From NCBI GenBank assembly GCA_021795095.1, contig JAJYPU010000028.1:1-16632 (forward strand): DNA of 16,632 nt. The letters are read 5' to 3'. The notes under the pieces were generated by a model. That model was not told the origin of the DNA and did not search any database. It worked only from the letters and a program-made list of their open reading frames with translations. The translations under genes were made by a program, and so were the position numbers. The DNA is from Actinomycetes bacterium. GTDB taxonomy: Bacteria; Actinomycetota; Acidimicrobiia; Acidimicrobiales; RAAP-2. This document shows positions 13,824 to 16,632 of the stretch, one piece after another (the stretch's first letter is position 1; each line of letters begins with the position of its first letter).

Positions 13824-15214
13824 TGCGGCGCCGAAGCCTGCGTCTGCGTCTGCTGGTCACCTTCGGGCTGAGTGCCCTGCTGCTGAGCACGATCTTCGTG
13901 ACCGTCACCTTCTTCGGCATCCAGCGCGTCCTGATAAACAACCAGCAGCAGACCGACCTCAAGCAGAGCTACGTGAACGCGGCCCTCATCCGCTCGACGC
14001 TCTACACGTCCCCGCCGGACCTCGCCAACCAGCTCAATTCGATCGAACGGGCGACGGACTCGAGCGTGCTCGTCCAGACTCACCTGCAGTGGCTGTCTCG
14101 CAGCAACGGGGCCGCCATCGCCGACGTCACGCCGAAGATCATTTCGATGGTCGACCGCGGCCACGTCGTCCAACAGACCCTCAACGTCCAGGGTCGTCTC
14201 ATCTTCGTCGTCGGCGTCCCCATTCCCGCCGTCGAGACCCAGGTCTTTGAGGTGTTCAAGCTCGGCGGGTTGGAGAGCACGCTGCGAACGCTGGTGACCG
14301 TCCTCGGACTCGGCGCGGTCTTGACCTCGCTCATCGGGTTGGGCGGTGCGCTGTGGGTGTCGCGGCGCGCCGTTCGCCCACTCGAGCGTGTGTCGGCCGC
14401 CGCCGCGGCGATCGCCGACGGCGACCTCGCCACTCGTCTTTCGATCACTCAGGCCGACCAGGAGGTCGAACAGCTGACCGAATCGTTCAACACGATGGTG
14501 AGCCGACTCGTGGACCGGCTCGAACGCGACGCGCGATTCGCGAGTGACGTGAGCCACGAACTGCGCTCACCGCTCACCACGCTCGCGACCACGGCTTCGG
14601 TCTTGCAACAGCACCGCAGCGAGCTCTCGATCGCGGGTCGCGAGAGTCTCGACCTGCTGATCGCGGACCTCGCGATCTTCCAGTCACTCGTGGATGACCT
14701 ACTCGAACTGGCCCGCATCGACGCCGGCGCCGCGCCCCACGTCATCGAGCACGTCCCGGCCATCGAACTCGTTCGCCAGTCGGCGCGCAGCGCGGCCCAA
14801 CGTCACGGACTGCCCGTTCCGCTCATCCAGGTCGAACCGGCGGTGCACAACCCCTACGTCCACGTCGATCGTCGTCGCTTCGAACGGATCATGACGAACC
14901 TCGTCTCCAACGCCGAGCGCTACGCCCACGGGGTCATCGCGATCCGCATCGACGAGGCCGACCACCGACTCGTGATCAACGTCGACGACGACGGACCCGG
15001 GATCGCGCTGAGCGAACGCGACCTCATCTTCGACCGCTTCTTTCGCGGTCGCGCGGCCAACGACCGCGGCGTGGTGCGCGGAACGGGTCTCGGCCTCGCG
15101 CTCGTGCGCGACCACGTCTCGGCCTTCGGGGGCTCGATCAGCGCAACCGAGAGCCCCGAAGGCGGCACCCGGATCCAGATCCGCCTACCGATTTCTGACG
15201 AGGTAGTCGAGTGA
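13823..15214 (+). CDS. mtrB: Sensor histidine kinase, MtrB-like
   Basis: Membrane histidine kinase, 463 residues. There is a first membrane helix (about 9-31), an extracytoplasmic domain (about 32-150), a second helix (about 152-178), HAMP (about 180-232, RRAVRPLERVSAAAAAIADG), then the H-box FASDVSHELRSPLTTLATT with phospho-acceptor H245, the N-box IMTNLVSNAERY (N359, N363), VNVDDDGPGI (386-394), FDRFFRG (403-409) and GTGLGLAL (420-427). The H-box region and LVDDLLELARIDAG resemble mycobacterial MtrB. It is about 100 residues shorter than M. tuberculosis MtrB. The GTG start overlaps the regulator stop by one base, and its own TGA overlaps the next gene as GTGA, so all three genes form one translational unit. 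The stimulus is unknown. Confidence 0.88.
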   Translation: MRRRSLRLRLLVTFGLSALLLSTIFVTVTFFGIQRVLINNQQQTDLKQSYVNAALIRSTLYTSPPDLANQLNSIERATDSSVLVQTHLQWLSRSNGAAIADVTPKIISMVDRGHVVQQTLNVQGRLIFVVGVPIPAVETQVFEVFKLGGLESTLRTLVTVLGLGAVLTSLIGLGGALWVSRRAVRPLERVSAAAAAIADGDLATRLSITQADQEVEQLTESFNTMVSRLVDRLERDARFASDVSHELRSPLTTLATTASVLQQHRSELSIAGRESLDLLIADLAIFQSLVDDLLELARIDAGAAPHVIEHVPAIELVRQSARSAAQRHGLPVPLIQVEPAVHNPYVHVDRRRFERIMTNLVSNAERYAHGVIAIRIDEADHRLVINVDDDGPGIALSERDLIFDRFFRGRAANDRGVVRGTGLGLALVRDHVSAFGGSISATESPEGGTRIQIRLPISDEVVE

Positions 15215-15789
15215 CGCGCGTGCGCCCGGTCGCCGGGCTGGTCCTCGCGTCGGTGCTGCTGAGCTCCTGCACACTGGTACCAACCTCCAGGGCCCCGTCG
15301 CGCATCAACCCGGCGCTCGTCCCCCTTGGCCTGCTGAGCAAGACGATCCCCGGCACCGCCAGCGGGCACGTGATCTTCATCACCCAGCCCGTCTACATCG
15401 TGGACGCCACGGGCCACCTGGCCCCCTCGAGCCGCATCGTCCCCTCGCCCCCGACGCTGTCATCGGTCCTGCGCGAGTTGATCCTCGGCCCCACCGACAT
15501 CGAGGTCGCCACTGGCTACACCAGCGCCCTGCCGAACAACTTGGTCGTGACCCAGGCGACGATCGACCACGGCGTGGGCATCATCGACCTGACCCGCTCG
15601 CTCGCGACCATCCCCCGCCAGCAGCTCATCCTCGCGGTCGGTCAGTTGACCTTGACCGCCTTCGGCGTGGGGGCCATCCACGGCATCCGCATCACGGTGG
15701 ACGGGGTACCCGAGAAGCTGCCGCTGCCCAATGGCACCACGAGCACGCTCATCACAGTGAACGACTTCCAGTCGCTACGAAACGGCTAG
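15211..15789 (+). CDS. GerMN-domain lipoprotein, short LpqB-like
   Basis: Secreted lipoprotein of 192 residues. The signal peptide ends in a lipobox LSSC with the lipidated C20 (MTRVRPVAGLVLASVLLSSC). The rest is one GerMN-like (sporulation/spore germination type) domain, about 52-180: GHVIFITQPVYIVD, LSSVLRELILGPT, the DLTRSLATIPRQQLILAVGQ segment, and HGIRITVDGVPEKLPLP. In Actinomycetota the gene after mtrB is lpqB, whose product has an N-terminal GerMN domain followed by a beta-propeller of several hundred residues; here only the N-terminal part exists and the gene ends cleanly. The GTG start overlaps the kinase stop by four bases. Probably an extracytoplasmic partner of the kinase, by analogy with LpqB-MtrB. 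The stop TAG is shared with the opposite-strand rsfS stop. Confidence 0.82.
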   Translation: MTRVRPVAGLVLASVLLSSCTLVPTSRAPSRINPALVPLGLLSKTIPGTASGHVIFITQPVYIVDATGHLAPSSRIVPSPPTLSSVLRELILGPTDIEVATGYTSALPNNLVVTQATIDHGVGIIDLTRSLATIPRQQLILAVGQLTLTAFGVGAIHGIRITVDGVPEKLPLPNGTTSTLITVNDFQSLRNG

Positions 15790-16151
15790 CGGCGGTAAGC
15801 GGGCGCCGAGCGCCACAGGTGTTCGAGGTCGTAGTACTCGCGCGTCGCCTCATCGAAGACGTGCACGATCACGTCGCCGTAGTCGAGCGCGACCCACTCA
15901 GCTTCGGTCGCCCCCTCGACGCGGATCGGGTGACTCCCGACGGCCAGCGCAACGAGGCGCTCGACCTCCTCGGCGATGGCCCGTACCTGACGATCAGTTC
16001 GACCCGAGGCGATGACCAGGGCGTCAAAGGAGTCGACGAGCGTGCGCATGTCGATGACTACGACGTCCAGGGCGACCTTCTCCTCGGCGCCAGCGACCGC
16101 CGCACTGACGAGCTCTGAGACGTAGGCCGCGAAGACCCCCGGCGCCACCAC
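15786..16151 (-). CDS. rsfS: Ribosomal silencing factor RsfS
   Basis: RsfS binds L14 on the 50S subunit and blocks subunit joining when nutrients are low. The 121 residues contain the family landmarks DVVVIDMRTLVDSFDALVIASG (29-50 region), RQVRAIAEEVE (54-64), and EWVALDYGDVIVHVFDEATR (85-104) followed by EYYDLEHLW. The GTG at 16151 (with another GTG directly after) has no clear Shine-Dalgarno sequence; it lies 20 bases after the upstream gene. The nadD to rsfS neighbourhood is widespread. Its stop overlaps that of the convergent lipoprotein gene in a shared CTAG. Confidence 0.95.
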   Translation of the reverse strand: MVAPGVFAAYVSELVSAAVAGAEEKVALDVVVIDMRTLVDSFDALVIASGRTDRQVRAIAEEVERLVALAVGSHPIRVEGATEAEWVALDYGDVIVHVFDEATREYYDLEHLWRSAPAYRR

Positions 16152-16171
16152 CGTGCGCGACGCGATCTCGC

Positions 16172-16351
16172 TCAGTGGACCACCCCGATCACGACCACCG
16201 CGGTCACGAAGGGAACCGCTAGGGCACCGATACCGACGAGTGACCAGCGCTGTCTCGCCCGACGGGCGTCGATACGACCCCGGGGCGCAGGTTCGAGCAG
16301 CGTGTAGCGCGCCGCGCGCGGACTGGTCACATCAAAGTTTCGAACCGCCAT
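16172..16351 (-). CDS. Small single-pass membrane protein of unknown function
   Basis: A 59-residue frame between nadD and rsfS. The N-terminal 36 residues are hydrophilic and basic (AVRNFDVTSPRAARYTLLEP, then APRGRIDARRARQRW), followed by one hydrophobic segment, SLVGIGALAVPFVTAVVVIG (about 38-57), ending at VVH. The basic residues before the helix suggest an N-in, C-out orientation. The ATG at 16351 has AAGG about ten bases upstream, formed by the end of nadD; a TTG three codons earlier sits too close to that site. It is co-directional with its neighbours with gaps of 12 and 20 bases, which supports it being real. I do not recognise a family. Confidence 0.62.
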   Translation of the reverse strand: MAVRNFDVTSPRAARYTLLEPAPRGRIDARRARQRWSLVGIGALAVPFVTAVVVIGVVH

Positions 16352-16363
16352 GTCGGTCAAACC

Positions 16364-16632
16364 TTACCCTCGGAAGCCTTCGTAGAGCGGAATTACGCCC
16401 TCGGGGACGAATTCCCGAAGATTTTCGTGGTCGGGATGGGTGTCACGGATGTAGGTGCTCGAGAGGTCCACCGGCTCCATCGCTATCTCGTAGCTGACCC
16501 AGCCAACCGGTATGGCCGGCGCCCCACCCGGGCGTGGCACCACGCCGACGCGGACCATGGTGGCCAGCTCGGACGCCTCGTGCCACCGGTCGAGTTGTGA
16601 CGCGAGGTCGGCGCCGATGATGAGGTCGACCT
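16364..16632 (-). CDS. nadD: Nicotinate-nucleotide adenylyltransferase, C-terminal part (cut by window edge)
   Basis: NadD adenylates nicotinate mononucleotide in NAD synthesis. The visible 88 codons begin inside the gene, reading VDLIIGADLASQLDRWHEAS, then ELATMVRVGVVPRPGG, which matches the family's IxGxD...W block and its RPG strand, and later VDLSSTYIR, the conserved SST-x-IR nucleotide-binding motif, and a final FVPEGVIPLYEG. The N-terminal GxFDPxHxGH motif lies beyond 16632. The TAA at 16364-16366 is followed after 12 bases by the small membrane protein gene. The first ATG in the window (16558) is internal. Confidence 0.94.
   Translation of the reverse strand, partial: VDLIIGADLASQLDRWHEASELATMVRVGVVPRPGGAPAIPVGWVSYEIAMEPVDLSSTYIRDTHPDHENLREFVPEGVIPLYEGFRG

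Overview
This is GC-rich bacterial DNA carrying a dense, almost gap-free run of housekeeping genes. The gene order (rpsB, tsf, pyrH, frr, cdsA, dxr, site-2 protease, ispG, proS, then rimP, nusA, ylxR, infB) is the translation/isoprenoid cluster known from Actinomycetota, for example Mycobacterium tuberculosis, where the same genes lie in the same order with extra genes between them. An MtrA/MtrB-like two-component pair followed by a GerMN lipoprotein, and an actinobacterial-style AGMG loop in PyrH, point the same way. My best guess is a deep-branching actinomycete such as a member of Acidimicrobiia; the class is an inference.

Layout. Positions 1-2263 (minus strand) hold the rimP-nusA-ylxR-infB transcription/translation operon, with infB cut by the window edge. 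A good extended -10 promoter (2364-2393) precedes it, and a strong intrinsic terminator (about 2296-2327) lies between that promoter and rimP, which looks like an attenuator. Positions 2531-12044 (minus) hold nine tightly packed genes: rpsB and tsf (ribosome, elongation), pyrH (UMP kinase), frr (ribosome recycling), cdsA (CDP-diacylglycerol), dxr and ispG (MEP isoprenoid pathway), an RseP/Rip1-type intramembrane protease, and proS. xerC (12168-13076, minus) lies upstream of rpsB. Positions 13149-15789 (plus) hold a response regulator, sensor kinase and lipoprotein operon resembling mtrA-mtrB-lpqB. Positions 15786-16632 (minus) hold rsfS, a small membrane protein, and the 3' part of nadD.

Within the blocks the genes are coupled: most junctions are overlaps or gaps under 45 bases. 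Of 19 visible starts I assign 7 ATG, 9 GTG, 2 TTG and one apparent ATA. There are no tRNAs, rRNAs, insertion sequences, CRISPR arrays or prophage genes that I can see, and no intergenic stretch exceeds 300 bases (the longest is 2264-2530).

I found no wholly new multi-gene system. The points most worth checking are the apparent AUA start of ylxR overlapping the nusA stop, the terminator inside the rimP-nusA-infB leader, the stripped-down LpqB-like lipoprotein, a Thermus/archaeal-type ProRS without zinc ligands in the usual proS position, and a long acidic N-terminal extension on CdsA with a repeated PTG-VP motif.
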